Counted from the stretch's first letter, positions 29,168 to 38,337 are shown. The stretch: DNA of 64,000 bases from Gilvimarinus sp. DA14 (GCF_024204685.1 NZ_CP100350.1:3188501-3252500); one strand, 5' to 3'. The notes: a model not told the origin generated them from the letters alone. Made by a program: numbers and translations.

Positions 29168-30178
29168 TTAGAGCGAGGCGCTCAGGGCGCTGGGGAGTAC
29201 GCCGGTCCAGCGTTTAAAGGCGCGGCGCAGGTTGCGGCTGTCGTGAAAGTGCAGGCGTGCCGCGATATCCTCGATATCCAGTCGCTGCCGGGTAAGCCAC
29301 TCAATGGCTAATTCTTTGCGCACACTGTCGTAGCGTTGCTGAAAGTGGGTGCGGTGTTTTTTAAGCTTGCGCTTTAACGTGGCGGGGCTGATTTGCAGTG
29401 TCTCGGCAACTGATTCAAGGCTGACGTGCCCCGGAATGCCGGCGCGAATCAGCCCGTCAATATGGGCAATAAACCCGGCGTTCGGGGCGTCTGCATACTG
29501 CGCCTGACACTGGCGTTTGGCAATAATGACGGCGCTATTGGTGCCCACGGCGCTGGCTGCAGTGGCCCAGGTGCGGGGCAATCTCATGGCGCTGATGTGC
29601 TGGCGCCCGCGCACACGGCAACCCCAGTTAACTTGGTAGTGCTCGAGGTTGCTGAGCTCGCCCGGTAAAAAATAATCCCACGGCAAGGTCTTTTGATGCA
29701 GCTGGCGGCCCAGGGCGGTCACGGCGGTCATCATCATGTCGGTTAAAAAGCCGCTGTGTTCGTTCACTTCGCAGCTGTCGTGCCAGTATAGATAAAGAAA
29801 CTCGGCATCCAGTGATAGCCGGGGGTGCAGTAGGGGGCTCAGGCGCGCGCTGTAGGTTTCCAAGGTTTGCAGGGCGTCCAGTAAATGTGGCGCCTGGGTC
29901 AGGGCGGTGCCGGCGGGACCGAAGTTGCCCGGAAACAGGCGATGGCCGGCGAGAAAGGCCGCGTCTTTGCCGGGCAGTTGCTGGCGAACATTGCGAATTA
30001 ACGCGAAGCCTTGGCTGGGTTTAATGTGGAGATTGCCGGAGAGAAAGTCGTCCATAAAAATGCCGGTGCCGCGCAACAGGCGGTCCGGGTCTAGCCCGCG
30101 ACTGCAGGCCAAATCGATCAGCACCGCGGGAAACTCGTGGGCGGCGATTACCGCTGTGTCATTTTCGTACCAGGACAC
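29168..30178 (-). CDS. AraC-family transcriptional regulator
   Basis: The C-terminal 100 residues form the double helix-turn-helix: VSLESVAETLQISPATLKRKLKKHRTHFQ and LDIEDIAARLHFHDSRNLRRAFKRWTGVLPSAL. The N-terminal part (ALIDLACSRGLDPDRLLRGTGI, and so on) resembles the arabinose-binding-like domain of OruR/ToxR-type AraC regulators. The start is GTG at 30178, overlapping the upstream GGDEF gene's stop (TAGTG), so the two genes are co-translated. Target genes are not evident. Confidence 0.88.
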   Translation of the reverse strand: MSWYENDTAVIAAHEFPAVLIDLACSRGLDPDRLLRGTGIFMDDFLSGNLHIKPSQGFALIRNVRQQLPGKDAAFLAGHRLFPGNFGPAGTALTQAPHLLDALQTLETYSARLSPLLHPRLSLDAEFLYLYWHDSCEVNEHSGFLTDMMMTAVTALGRQLHQKTLPWDYFLPGELSNLEHYQVNWGCRVRGRQHISAMRLPRTWATAASAVGTNSAVIIAKRQCQAQYADAPNAGFIAHIDGLIRAGIPGHVSLESVAETLQISPATLKRKLKKHRTHFQQRYDSVRKELAIEWLTRQRLDIEDIAARLHFHDSRNLRRAFKRWTGVLPSALSASL

Positions 30179-31083
30179 TAAGCAGCCCTCGGCGCGCGTT
30201 TATCTTTCGCCGCTAACAGCCGTTGCGTGGCCTGCTCAATGAGTGCCTGCGCGCTATGGCCTGAGTCTGTGGCGCAGCCGGCACTGGCGCTGTGGTAAAC
30301 GCTTTCACCTTGCGCAGTTTTGTAGGCGAAGTGGCTGACGGCATCTTGCAGCTGAGCACACAATTGGGTTGCCAGCTGTTCCCCCGCCCCCGGCAGCACC
30401 ACCGCAAAGCGATCGCCGGCGTAGCGACACAATAAATCGCAGCGCCGCAAGTTTAACAGCAGAACTTCGGTTAGTTCTTTTAACAGGCGGTCGCCTTCGG
30501 CGTGACCAAAGCGCCGGTTGATGACATCGAACTGATCCAAATCCAACAACACCAATGTCAGCGGTTGTTGCAGCTCGCGGCAGTGTTGCATTTGTTCTTC
30601 GAGTTGCTGGTTCAGAAAGCGTGCATCACCTAATCCGGTTAACTGATCTTGCAGGCGGTAGTCGCGCATATTTTGCTCTTTGCGGCGACGTTCCTGGCTG
30701 AACACTAATTGCTCTTTGTGCCAGTGATAGAGCGCCAGGGTCAGCACAATCAGGCCGATTGGCATAAGCACGGATTCAATGCTGCCACGCCAGGGCGAGG
30801 CGTCGGGAATGGCGACCACCTCGTCCATCAAATCCTGGAACGAGCCGATAAAAATTAACCCTAGCCCGAGTGCCAGTAGGCTGGTTACGGAGCCCTTGGG
30901 GCGGCTGTTAAGGGTAAAAGCCAGCCATAAGGCTGTGAGTAGACAAACACCCGATTCGCCCACAATGTCGAGCCAGTCAATCTCTTGCCATAGCTTAATC
31001 TCACCCACGGCAAGGGTGAGTAATATCGTCAGGTTGGTGGCCAGAGCTATGGCCAGCAGTTTCCATTTGTGCAAGCGAATCAT
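30178..31083 (-). CDS. Membrane GGDEF-domain protein (AGDRF variant)
   Basis: The N-terminal third has about four hydrophobic segments (LLAIALATNLTILLTLAVGE, SGVCLLTALWLAFTL, SLLALGLGLIFIGSF, PIGLIVLTLALYHW). A helix leads to a GGDEF domain: DQLTGLGDARFLNQQLEEQM, LVLLDLDQFDVINRRFGHAEGDRLL, then LLCRYAGDRFAVVLPG. The signature reads AGDRF, with Arg replacing the fourth-position Glu, so diguanylate cyclase activity is doubtful although the metal-site Asp residues remain. I chose ATG 31083 because it puts the start just before the first membrane segment. It is operonic with the AraC regulator. Confidence 0.85.
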   Translation of the reverse strand: MIRLHKWKLLAIALATNLTILLTLAVGEIKLWQEIDWLDIVGESGVCLLTALWLAFTLNSRPKGSVTSLLALGLGLIFIGSFQDLMDEVVAIPDASPWRGSIESVLMPIGLIVLTLALYHWHKEQLVFSQERRRKEQNMRDYRLQDQLTGLGDARFLNQQLEEQMQHCRELQQPLTLVLLDLDQFDVINRRFGHAEGDRLLKELTEVLLLNLRRCDLLCRYAGDRFAVVLPGAGEQLATQLCAQLQDAVSHFAYKTAQGESVYHSASAGCATDSGHSAQALIEQATQRLLAAKDKRAPRAA

Positions 31084-31399
31084 GGGGTGTCCGAAATTAA
31101 CAATAAACGCCCCTGTAACTATCAGCCTTATGTAACAGTTGTGTGACATAGGGCGGGGGCAAATTGGCTCAGGGAGTTTTTGTTTGCACGGCGTTTTCAC
31201 CACGGTTGTTGGGCCGAGGCCCCGTAATGCCGTGTTTTTTGGGGGCTTATTAGCTCAAAACCCGTAACCGCGGGGGTAAATTGAAACGGTTTGCCCAAGG
31301 CTGTCACAGAACTGTCACGCGCACTTTTTACTGTCTGCTCCACTTTCTAAAAGCCAGCCAATTGCTGGCACTGTTGTTAGACCTCTTGGGGGAGATTCT
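31084..31399. other. Divergent intergenic region before the phosphate operon
   Basis: This 316-nt gap separates the minus-strand GGDEF gene from the plus-strand TonB receptor gene. It carries the Pho box and its promoter near the receptor end. A GC-rich stretch around 31200-31280 shows no clear structure, and I see no gene. Confidence 0.6.
31301..31318 (+). promoter_or_regulatory. Pho box (PhoB operator)
   Basis: CTGTCACAGAACTGTCAC is two direct CTGTCA repeats spaced 11 nt start to start, which matches the PhoB box. A -10-like TACTGT lies at 31329-31334, 10 nt after the box, as in known Pho promoters that use PhoB in place of a -35. It lies 82 nt before the receptor GTG. Phosphate starvation should induce the three genes that follow. 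Confidence 0.85.
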
Positions 31400-34174
31400 G
31401 TGAATACACTTGCCAAAATCCGCGCGCCTAAAGTGCGCCGCCAGTTACTTGCCGCTGCCATTGCTATGGTGGGTGCGGCGCATTCTTATGCCGATGGCCA
31501 GATCAGCGGTCAGTTAACCACCGAAATCAGTGGTGTACCCCTGCAGGGTAGCCGGGTAAAAATTGAAGAGTTGAACGTGAGCGCCGTTACTGGTCGCGAC
31601 GGTCGCTACAACCTTTCGGGCATAGAGCCTGGCACCTACACCTTGAGCGTCAGTTACCTGGGTGTACAAACCATGCAGCGCACGGTCGAGGTTGTGGATA
31701 ACGAAACGCTGGTCAGCGATTTCAAAATTCAGCCCTCTCGCCCCGAGCAGGAATATGTAATTGTTATGGGCCAGGCGGGTAGCTTGAATAAAGCGCTGAA
31801 CGTGCAGCGTTCATCCGACAATTTAGTCAGCGCCGTGGCTGCGGATGCCATTGGCCAATTCCCCGACACCAATGTGTCGGAAGCGCTGCAGCGTCTGCCT
31901 GGTTTATCCATTGAGCGAGATCAGGGTGAAGGCCGCTATGTGCGTATTCGTGGCTTGGGGCCAGATTACAACTCGGTCACTGTAAACGGTGTAAACCTGC
32001 CTTCGCCGGATTCCGGTCGCCGTGCGGTGGCTTTGGATGTCATCCCTTCTGATTTACTTGAAGGCTTGGTGGTAAGCAAAACTCTGACGGCCGATATGGA
32101 TGCCAACTCGCTGGGCGGCAGCATTGATATTCAAAGCCTGTCGGCGTTTGATCGCGACGACATGTTCTACTCTTTTACTGCCGAGGGCAGCTATAACGAG
32201 TTGACTGAAAGCACCAGTCCCAAGCTGGCGCTGACGGCCTCTGATCAGTTCAGCATTGGCAGTGGCACCAATAACCTTGGCATTGCCGGTGGTATCAGCT
32301 GGTATGACCGTGAATTCGGTTCGGACAATGTTGAAACCGGCGGCGGTTGGGATTTTGACGATGACGGCGCACTGTTAGAAGAAGTCGAGCAGCGCGACTA
32401 CCTGATTACCCGCGAGCGCTCAGGCGCTACCTTAAACTTTGACTATAAACTGAGTGAAAACACCGAGCTTTACTGGCGCAACCTGTACAGTAAATACACC
32501 GACTCGGAAATTCGCCAAGCCAATATTTTTGAATTTGAAGAGGGTGTTCTGCCGGGGGCTGCTGGTGTGGCCGAAGTGGCGCGCGAGCTAAAAGATCGTG
32601 AAGAAACGCAAGAGATTCTTTCTACCTCTCTGGGTGGTACCACTCGTATTGACAGCTGGACCATTGACTATCGCGCGGCGGTATCCGAGTCCAGCGAAGA
32701 CGAGCCGCAACATGTAAGCGGCGCCGTGTTTGCCGGTAGCGATGCGTTTGAAAATGTTTCTTTCACCGACACTCGCCAGCCTTACTTAAGCGTGCCCGAC
32801 GCTTTCTTTTCCGCCGATAGCTATGAAATGGACGAAGTGGAAAAAGCGTCTTCCGGTACCGACGATACCGAGCAATCTTTTCAGCTGGACTTTACCCGCG
32901 ATTTCTTTATTGCCAAGCACTCAGCGCAGTTAAAGTTTGGTGGTAAGTACCGCAATCGTGAAAAAGACAATGACGTTGAAATTTGGGTGTTTGAGGACCT
33001 GGACGAAAACGGCTTTAGCGATGACGAGCTGTTGATGAGCGGTTACGCCGCCGGCGCCCCGGATTACACATTGGGCGATTTTGGTCCTGGCATCAACACC
33101 GATGCCGTTGCCGCTTCACTGACCGGGTTGGATGAAAGCGAATTTTACTCCGACGAAGATTCCACCATTGAAGACTTTGACGTGGAAGAAACCGTATCGG
33201 CTGCCTACTTGATGGGGCGTATCGATTTAAGCGACTTGCGTTTGATTGCCGGTGTGCGCTACGAGGACACAGAGTTCGACTCCCAGGGTACTCGCTTCGA
33301 TGGCGATGAGTTTACGCCAATTGAAGTGGATAACCAGTACGACAACTTTTTCCCCTCGGTACACGCGCGCTACGCTATCGGTGAAAATACTCAGTTGCGC
33401 GGCTCCTGGACCAACTCGCTGGTGCGTCCTAACTTTGAACAGTTAGCGCCCAACTTTGTTATCGATGACGAAGAGGCCGAATTTGGTAACCCATTGCTAA
33501 AGCCCATGGAGTCAGAAAACTTTGACTTTGGCTTTGAGCATTACATGGGTGTGGCCGGTGTAGTTTCGGCCTATGTGTACTACAAAGATATTGAAAACTT
33601 TATCTACCAGACCGATTTGGCGGGCACTGATCAATACGGCGATTACGACGAGGCTATCACCTTCGCCAATGGCGATGCCGCTGAAGTATCAGGTATCGAA
33701 CTGGCGTTCTCTAAGCAGATGGACTTTTTACCCGGCGCATTCAGTGGCTTACTGCTGTCAGCTAACGCGACTTTCTCAGATTCTGAAGCAAGCTTGAGCT
33801 ACTACGATGAAGACGAAGGTGGCTGGTTGAGCCGCGACAGCAAATTACCCAGTCAGTCGGATACCACCGGTAACCTGAGCATTGGCTACGAGGCCTCGAG
33901 CTTTAATATGCGCCTCGCCGCCAATTACAAATCAGAGTATTTGTTGGAAGTGCAAGACGTCACCGATGCGGCAGAAGATATCTATGTGGATGAACAAACC
34001 CAATTGGATTTTTCGGCCCGCTATTACCTGAGCGAAGGCATGCAGCTTTATTTTGAAGCGCTGAACTTAACCGACGAGCCCTACTACGCCTATGTAAACG
34101 ATTCCTCTTACAATGCGCAGTATGAGAGCTACGGTTTAACCTTCAAGCTGGGTTTAACAATTACCAATTTCTAA
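31400..34174 (+). CDS. TonB-dependent outer-membrane receptor
   Basis: This 924-residue receptor starts at GTG 31400, with GGGGGAG 6 nt upstream. A signal peptide (about 1-33) is followed by a carboxypeptidase-regulatory-like beta domain (about 35-105, SGVPLQGSRVKIEELNVSAVTGRDGRYNL in pieces). A plug follows (DAIGQFPDTNVSEALQRLPGLSI, VRIRGLGPDYNSVTVNGV) and then a 22-strand-type barrel ending in Phe. It is of the TonB-Xanth-Caul type common in polymer-degrading marine bacteria. The Pho box and the downstream phytase and phosphatase suggest it imports inositol phosphates or other organic phosphate; the ligand is inferred. Confidence 0.93.
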   Translation: MNTLAKIRAPKVRRQLLAAAIAMVGAAHSYADGQISGQLTTEISGVPLQGSRVKIEELNVSAVTGRDGRYNLSGIEPGTYTLSVSYLGVQTMQRTVEVVDNETLVSDFKIQPSRPEQEYVIVMGQAGSLNKALNVQRSSDNLVSAVAADAIGQFPDTNVSEALQRLPGLSIERDQGEGRYVRIRGLGPDYNSVTVNGVNLPSPDSGRRAVALDVIPSDLLEGLVVSKTLTADMDANSLGGSIDIQSLSAFDRDDMFYSFTAEGSYNELTESTSPKLALTASDQFSIGSGTNNLGIAGGISWYDREFGSDNVETGGGWDFDDDGALLEEVEQRDYLITRERSGATLNFDYKLSENTELYWRNLYSKYTDSEIRQANIFEFEEGVLPGAAGVAEVARELKDREETQEILSTSLGGTTRIDSWTIDYRAAVSESSEDEPQHVSGAVFAGSDAFENVSFTDTRQPYLSVPDAFFSADSYEMDEVEKASSGTDDTEQSFQLDFTRDFFIAKHSAQLKFGGKYRNREKDNDVEIWVFEDLDENGFSDDELLMSGYAAGAPDYTLGDFGPGINTDAVAASLTGLDESEFYSDEDSTIEDFDVEETVSAAYLMGRIDLSDLRLIAGVRYEDTEFDSQGTRFDGDEFTPIEVDNQYDNFFPSVHARYAIGENTQLRGSWTNSLVRPNFEQLAPNFVIDDEEAEFGNPLLKPMESENFDFGFEHYMGVAGVVSAYVYYKDIENFIYQTDLAGTDQYGDYDEAITFANGDAAEVSGIELAFSKQMDFLPGAFSGLLLSANATFSDSEASLSYYDEDEGGWLSRDSKLPSQSDTTGNLSIGYEASSFNMRLAANYKSEYLLEVQDVTDAAEDIYVDEQTQLDFSARYYLSEGMQLYFEALNLTDEPYYAYVNDSSYNAQYESYGLTFKLGLTITNF

Positions 34175-34196
34175 AACACCAATAACAAAAACTCAC

Positions 34197-34215
34197 AGCG
34201 GCGCGATGCGCCGCT
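34197..34215 (+). other. Intra-operon hairpin
   Basis: AGCGGCGC (34197-34204) pairs with GCGCCGCT (34208-34215) over a 3-nt loop between the receptor and phytase genes, without a T-run. It probably stabilises the receptor mRNA or tunes the downstream genes. Confidence 0.5.
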
Positions 34216-34231
34216 TACGGGATAAAGTGAT

Positions 34232-36121
34232 ATGACGTTAAAGCATTTATCGGCAACTATTGCGCTGTGTGCCAGTCTCGGTGCATGTGCAGCGCCCAAC
34301 AGTGATCAGGGCAATGCCAAAATTGAATCCATACCCGCCATCAGCCAGGGTAAAACTGCCTTTTGGTTAACGCTAAATGAAAGCAGCCAGCTGCAATCTG
34401 GTGCAGGTAACACTATTGTCGACGCTGTGCAGGCAGTTGACTTAGTACCCATCAAAAATGGATTTTTACTGGCAGTGATTGAAGGGGTAGAGTCAACGCC
34501 CAAGCTGTATCAGTTGAGTGAGAATGGTAAAAAAGTAAAACCTCTAGCCGCTCTGGCTTCACCCGAATTTTTGGTAGAAGGCCTATGCCTGGCGCCAGAG
34601 GCGGACGGCAGTGTCTCTCTGTTTATGCTGGATGAGCGCGGCAGCGCCGAGCAATGGGTTGTTTACGCTGAAGGTGAGACCCTTACGCCCGCTAAGCTGC
34701 GCACCTTACCAATCGCGCCCAATGCCACCGCTTGCGCCGCTGATGGCAACGGCGGTTTGTTTATCGCCGAAGAGGAAATGGGTCTGTGGCGTTATTCATC
34801 CAATGCCGAAAAACCTGTCAGCCGCGAGGTGGTTGATTTGGCGAGCCCTTACGGCGAGCTGGGCGAAGGTACTGAAGCAATCGCCTATCTAGGCGGCAAT
34901 ATCATAGCCGTTACTGTAGATAGCGCAGAGGTTCGCTTGTATCAAAAAGCTGGCGATAGCTGGAGTGCGACCGAGCTGGGGCAGTGGGCAGGTATCGCCG
35001 AGCCTGAGCAGTTGCGCGCCTGGCACGATGCCAAAACCAATGAGTTACAGCTGCAAGTGCGCGACGATGCCAGTGGTGAGTTTGCTCGCACAAGCTTTTC
35101 ACTGGATGAAGGGCTGTTGAGTTTTGCCAGCGCCGAAGCCTCCGCTGCTGCGGATGTTAAAGTTGTGCAGCCCCAGGTGCAGACCGAACCGGTGGCCCGC
35201 TTTGGCGACGCGGCGGATGATCCGGCAATTTGGGTTCACCCTACTAGCCCCGAGCAAAGCTTAATTTACGGCACCGATAAAAAGTACGGTCTGGGGGTTT
35301 ATCGCTTGGACGGCTCTCAAGCGCAAATGCTGCCTACGGGGCGTCTGAATAATGTCGACCTTCGCTATGGTTTTGATTTTGGCGATGGCGTTGATGATAT
35401 TGCCGTCGCTACCCAGCGCGATGATAATTCCTTATCCATTTATAGAGTGGATGCCAACAATGGTACGGCAACGCACCTGGCGGAGTTGCCCACCGGGCTT
35501 GAAGAAATTTACGGTTTTTGCATGTATCAGGATGGTGCTAAAACCTACGCCATTGCCAACGGCAAAAGCGGCACCTTCGAGCAGTACCTGCTGAGTGCGA
35601 ATGCGGGCAAGGTAACCGCAACGCTTGCGCGTACCTTTGCGGTTGACACTCAGCCCGAAGGTTGTGTGGCTGACGATGCTACAGGAAGACTGTTTGTGGG
35701 CGAAGAGGCCGTGGGTGTTTATACACTGTCGGCTAAGCCTGACAGCGACGAGGCTTTGTCTTTGATTGCCGCTACCGATGATGTATTAGTAGCGGACGTA
35801 GAAGGCATGGCCCTTTACCCGGCAGTCAATAGTCGCTACCTGATTGTGTCCAGCCAGGGCGATGACAGTTATGTGGTGTTTGAGTCCAGCGCGCCATACA
35901 AGCGTTTAGGAAAATTTCGGGTGGGTGCCAACTATGGTGCCGGGGTGGATGCCATTTCTGAAACCGATGGCCTGGAAGTCACCCACCGGTCCCTGGGTAA
36001 AGGCTATGAGCAAGGTGCATTTGTGGCTCAGGACGGTCACAATATTATGCCGGAGCAACCGCAAAACTTTAAACTGGTCCCTTGGTCGGATATCGCCCGG
36101 GAGTTGGATTTGAATGACTGA
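34232..36121 (+). CDS. Beta-propeller phytase, lipoprotein, two-domain
   Basis: Beta-propeller phytases remove phosphate from inositol hexakisphosphate in a calcium-dependent way. The C-terminal half (about 310-620) shows the family blocks: DDPAIWVHPTSPEQSLIYGTD, LNNVDLRYGF, DDIAVATQRDDN, YGFCMYQ, PEGCVADDATGRLFVGEEA, ADVEGMALY and DAISETDGLEVTH. The first 300 residues form a related, diverged propeller (GLFIAEEEMGLWRY, EGTEAIAYLG), as in dual-domain phytases whose N-terminal domain helps substrate use. The lipobox LGAC at about 17-20 predicts outer-membrane anchoring. It lies 57 nt after the receptor gene and overlaps the phosphatase gene by 8 nt. Confidence 0.9.
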   Translation: MTLKHLSATIALCASLGACAAPNSDQGNAKIESIPAISQGKTAFWLTLNESSQLQSGAGNTIVDAVQAVDLVPIKNGFLLAVIEGVESTPKLYQLSENGKKVKPLAALASPEFLVEGLCLAPEADGSVSLFMLDERGSAEQWVVYAEGETLTPAKLRTLPIAPNATACAADGNGGLFIAEEEMGLWRYSSNAEKPVSREVVDLASPYGELGEGTEAIAYLGGNIIAVTVDSAEVRLYQKAGDSWSATELGQWAGIAEPEQLRAWHDAKTNELQLQVRDDASGEFARTSFSLDEGLLSFASAEASAAADVKVVQPQVQTEPVARFGDAADDPAIWVHPTSPEQSLIYGTDKKYGLGVYRLDGSQAQMLPTGRLNNVDLRYGFDFGDGVDDIAVATQRDDNSLSIYRVDANNGTATHLAELPTGLEEIYGFCMYQDGAKTYAIANGKSGTFEQYLLSANAGKVTATLARTFAVDTQPEGCVADDATGRLFVGEEAVGVYTLSAKPDSDEALSLIAATDDVLVADVEGMALYPAVNSRYLIVSSQGDDSYVVFESSAPYKRLGKFRVGANYGAGVDAISETDGLEVTHRSLGKGYEQGAFVAQDGHNIMPEQPQNFKLVPWSDIARELDLND

Positions 36122-38093
36122 GAAAAACATACAGGGGCGCGATTTCGATATTGACGATATCGCGGTTAACCCCACCCAAAGAACTTCCCTTGGGGAGCTC
36201 GCCTGTTCGCGACGTCGCTTCGTGACAGGTTCCATGGCTGCTTGCCTGGCGCCCGGCGCCGGGCCTTTTTTATTATCGGGGTGTGCCACCCAGAGCTCTT
36301 CGTCCATTTTTAACGATGCGCCGCGTCCGGATATTGGTTTTACTCCTGTGCCAGTGGCGCTCGGCGATCAGGTTGACGTTGTGACTGTGCCCAATGGCTA
36401 CACGGCACGGCCGTTTTTTTCCTGGGGCGATAAAGTGGTTAACGGGGCGGTTGATTGGCGTTCTGATGCCAGTAACTCCGCCGCCGAGCAAGAGCTGCAA
36501 GCCGGGCAAAACAACGACGGCATGCATTTTTTTCCCTTTCCCGATGCGCCCAACGAGCACGGCTTGCTGGTGGTAAACCACGAATACATTAATGACACTT
36601 TGCACAGCAACGGCCCCACCGTAAGCGAAAACGAGCAAGGGCAAAAGCAGCGCCCCATGGAAGAGGTGCTCAAAGAGCAAGCCGCTCACGGCGTAAGTGT
36701 GATTGAAATTAAAAAGGACGCCGCCGGGCAGTGGCAAAAGGTTTACCCCTCGCGCTTCAACCGCCGTTTGACTGCCAATACGGTAATGGATATCAGCGGT
36801 CCGGCTGCCGGTAATGCTGCAATGAAAACCCTGCAGGATGATACCGGGCGCCGTGTGTTAGGTACGTTAAATAATTGCTCAATGGGTGTTACCCCCTGGG
36901 GCACCTATTTAATTTGCGAAGAAAACTGGAAAAATTATTTCGTTAACCGCGACGAGCAGGACTGGAATAGTCGTCCGGCCCACAAGCGCTATGGCATATC
37001 CGCAGGAGCCAACAGCTACTACAATTACTGGGAGTCGGCCGACGAGCGCTTTGATGCCACACCTAAAGCGGGGCAAAAGCACGGCGGTTATGTGAACGAG
37101 CCCAATCGCTTCGGTTGGGTGGTGGAGTTTGACCCGTTCGACCCTGAATCCCGTCCGGTTAAACGCACAGCCCTTGGCCGTTTGGTGCGCGAGGGCTGCA
37201 CCTGTGTGTTGGCTGACGATGGCACCATGGCGTTTTATTCCGGCGACGATACTCGCGGCGAGTATGTGTATAAATTTGTTCCCGAGGGTAAGTTTCGCGC
37301 CGATGCGCCCGCTGCAAATCGAGACTTGCTGGATAAAGGCACCGCCTATGTGGCTGTTTATCATGCGGACGGCACCGGCGAATGGCGCGCTCTGGTGCAG
37401 GGCGAAAATGGTCTGACCCCCGAGAACGGTTTTGCCACCCAAGCCGATGTGCTGATTAATCTGCGCGGCGCTGCCGATGTCGTGGGGGCAACCCCCATGG
37501 ATCGGCCCGAGTGGGTCGCGGTGCATCCGCAAACTACCGACGGTTATGTAACCCTTACCAACAACTACAAACGCGGGGTCGACCCCGACCAGCCGTTGAA
37601 CGCGGCTAACCCGCGCGCCGACAACGACCATGGGCAGATTCTGCGCTGGCGCGAGTTCGATCAAAACCCGGCCGCTGAAAAGTTTCACTGGGAGCTGTTT
37701 CTTCTCGCCGGTCCCGTGCTGCAGACCCAGCCTAAACCCGGCGAGTTTGCCGCGCTTGAGGGGGATCGCTTTTCCTGCCCCGATGGCTTGTGGTTTGACG
37801 GCGACGGCCGCCTGTGGATTGCCACCGACTACGACGAGCTGGAGCCTGAATACGCCGGGCAGGGCACCAATCAGCTGCTGTGCGCCGACCCGGTGACCCG
37901 CGAAGTGAAGCGCTTTATGACCGGACCCGTAGGGGCCGAAATTACCGGCTTAACCGGCACGCCCGATGGCAAAACCCTGTGGTTTAACGTGCAGCATCCC
38001 GGGTTAAGTTACCCGGCCAGCGATGGCGTGACCCGGCCGCGCTCCACCACCGTGGTGGTCACCAAGGATGATGGCGGTGTGATTGGAACCTGA
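36114..38093 (+). CDS. phoX: PhoX-type (DUF839) phosphatase, Tat-exported
   Basis: PhoX enzymes are iron/calcium alkaline phosphatases exported by Tat. Residues 31-60 hold the twin-arginine signal SRRRFVTGSMAACLAP, followed by LLSGC, a possible lipobox. Family blocks include LNNCSMGVTPWGTYLICEENW (with the Cys and Glu expected to contact the metal cluster), FGWVVEFDPFDP, ALGRLVREGCTC, AFYSGDDTRGEYVYKFV and RADNDHGQILRW. The gene starts inside the end of the phytase gene. Together with the phytase it should release phosphate outside the cytoplasm under PhoB control. A 15-nt repeat spans its stop codon. Confidence 0.88.
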   Translation: MTEKNIQGRDFDIDDIAVNPTQRTSLGELACSRRRFVTGSMAACLAPGAGPFLLSGCATQSSSSIFNDAPRPDIGFTPVPVALGDQVDVVTVPNGYTARPFFSWGDKVVNGAVDWRSDASNSAAEQELQAGQNNDGMHFFPFPDAPNEHGLLVVNHEYINDTLHSNGPTVSENEQGQKQRPMEEVLKEQAAHGVSVIEIKKDAAGQWQKVYPSRFNRRLTANTVMDISGPAAGNAAMKTLQDDTGRRVLGTLNNCSMGVTPWGTYLICEENWKNYFVNRDEQDWNSRPAHKRYGISAGANSYYNYWESADERFDATPKAGQKHGGYVNEPNRFGWVVEFDPFDPESRPVKRTALGRLVREGCTCVLADDGTMAFYSGDDTRGEYVYKFVPEGKFRADAPAANRDLLDKGTAYVAVYHADGTGEWRALVQGENGLTPENGFATQADVLINLRGAADVVGATPMDRPEWVAVHPQTTDGYVTLTNNYKRGVDPDQPLNAANPRADNDHGQILRWREFDQNPAAEKFHWELFLLAGPVLQTQPKPGEFAALEGDRFSCPDGLWFDGDGRLWIATDYDELEPEYAGQGTNQLLCADPVTREVKRFMTGPVGAEITGLTGTPDGKTLWFNVQHPGLSYPASDGVTRPRSTTVVVTKDDGGVIGT

Positions 38094-38126
38094 CAGATAG
38101 CAGCCTGACAGATAACAACCTGAGAG
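38089..38126 (+). repeat. 15-nt tandem repeat across the phoX stop codon
   Basis: CCTGACAGATAGCAG (38089-38103) is followed by CCTGACAGATAACAA (38104-38118) and a partial third copy. The phoX stop codon TGA lies in the first copy. The period is 15, not 7, so it is not clearly part of the heptad family. Confidence 0.75.
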
Positions 38127-38186
38127 TTGCTTAAAACTACTGCGCCTGGGTGGGAATAAAATTGGTTTCCAGCCTGGCGCTTTCAC

Positions 38187-38337
38187 CTATTAATCTGGCA
38201 ATTAAGAGGCTCGTCCTGAGCCTCTTAATTGTCGCCCTGTAAAATCGGCGGAATTTGCGAAATTCCTTGATTTTACAGGGCTCTCGCTCGCCTTCGGCGA
38301 CGTTATTAACCCGACAATCATAGTTGCCGGGTTAATA
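38187..38337. repeat. Structured inverted-repeat element, copy 1
   Basis: The ends are complementary (CTATTAATCTGGCAA at the left, TTGCCGGGTTAATA at the right, with wobbles). Inside are a 13-bp perfect hairpin with loop GTCCT (38200-38230), a second 13-bp stem (38234-38246 with 38269-38281) capped by a 7-bp hairpin, and a 5-bp hairpin at 38288-38300. An alternative stem TTAACCCG/CGGGTTAA lies at the right end. The right end supplies the stop codon of the minus-strand transporter gene. A second copy is at 59446-59577. It may also act as a terminator for the convergent genes here. Confidence 0.8.

Noticed and set aside
36909-37688. 259-residue open frame antisense to phoX
   Set aside because: It is the mirror of a well-supported coding frame in GC-rich DNA; composition is that of a shadow frame.
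38187-38337. Structured repeats as integron attC sites
   Set aside because: The ends do not fit the RYYYAAC/GTTRRRY core sites, and no integrase or cassette layout is seen.
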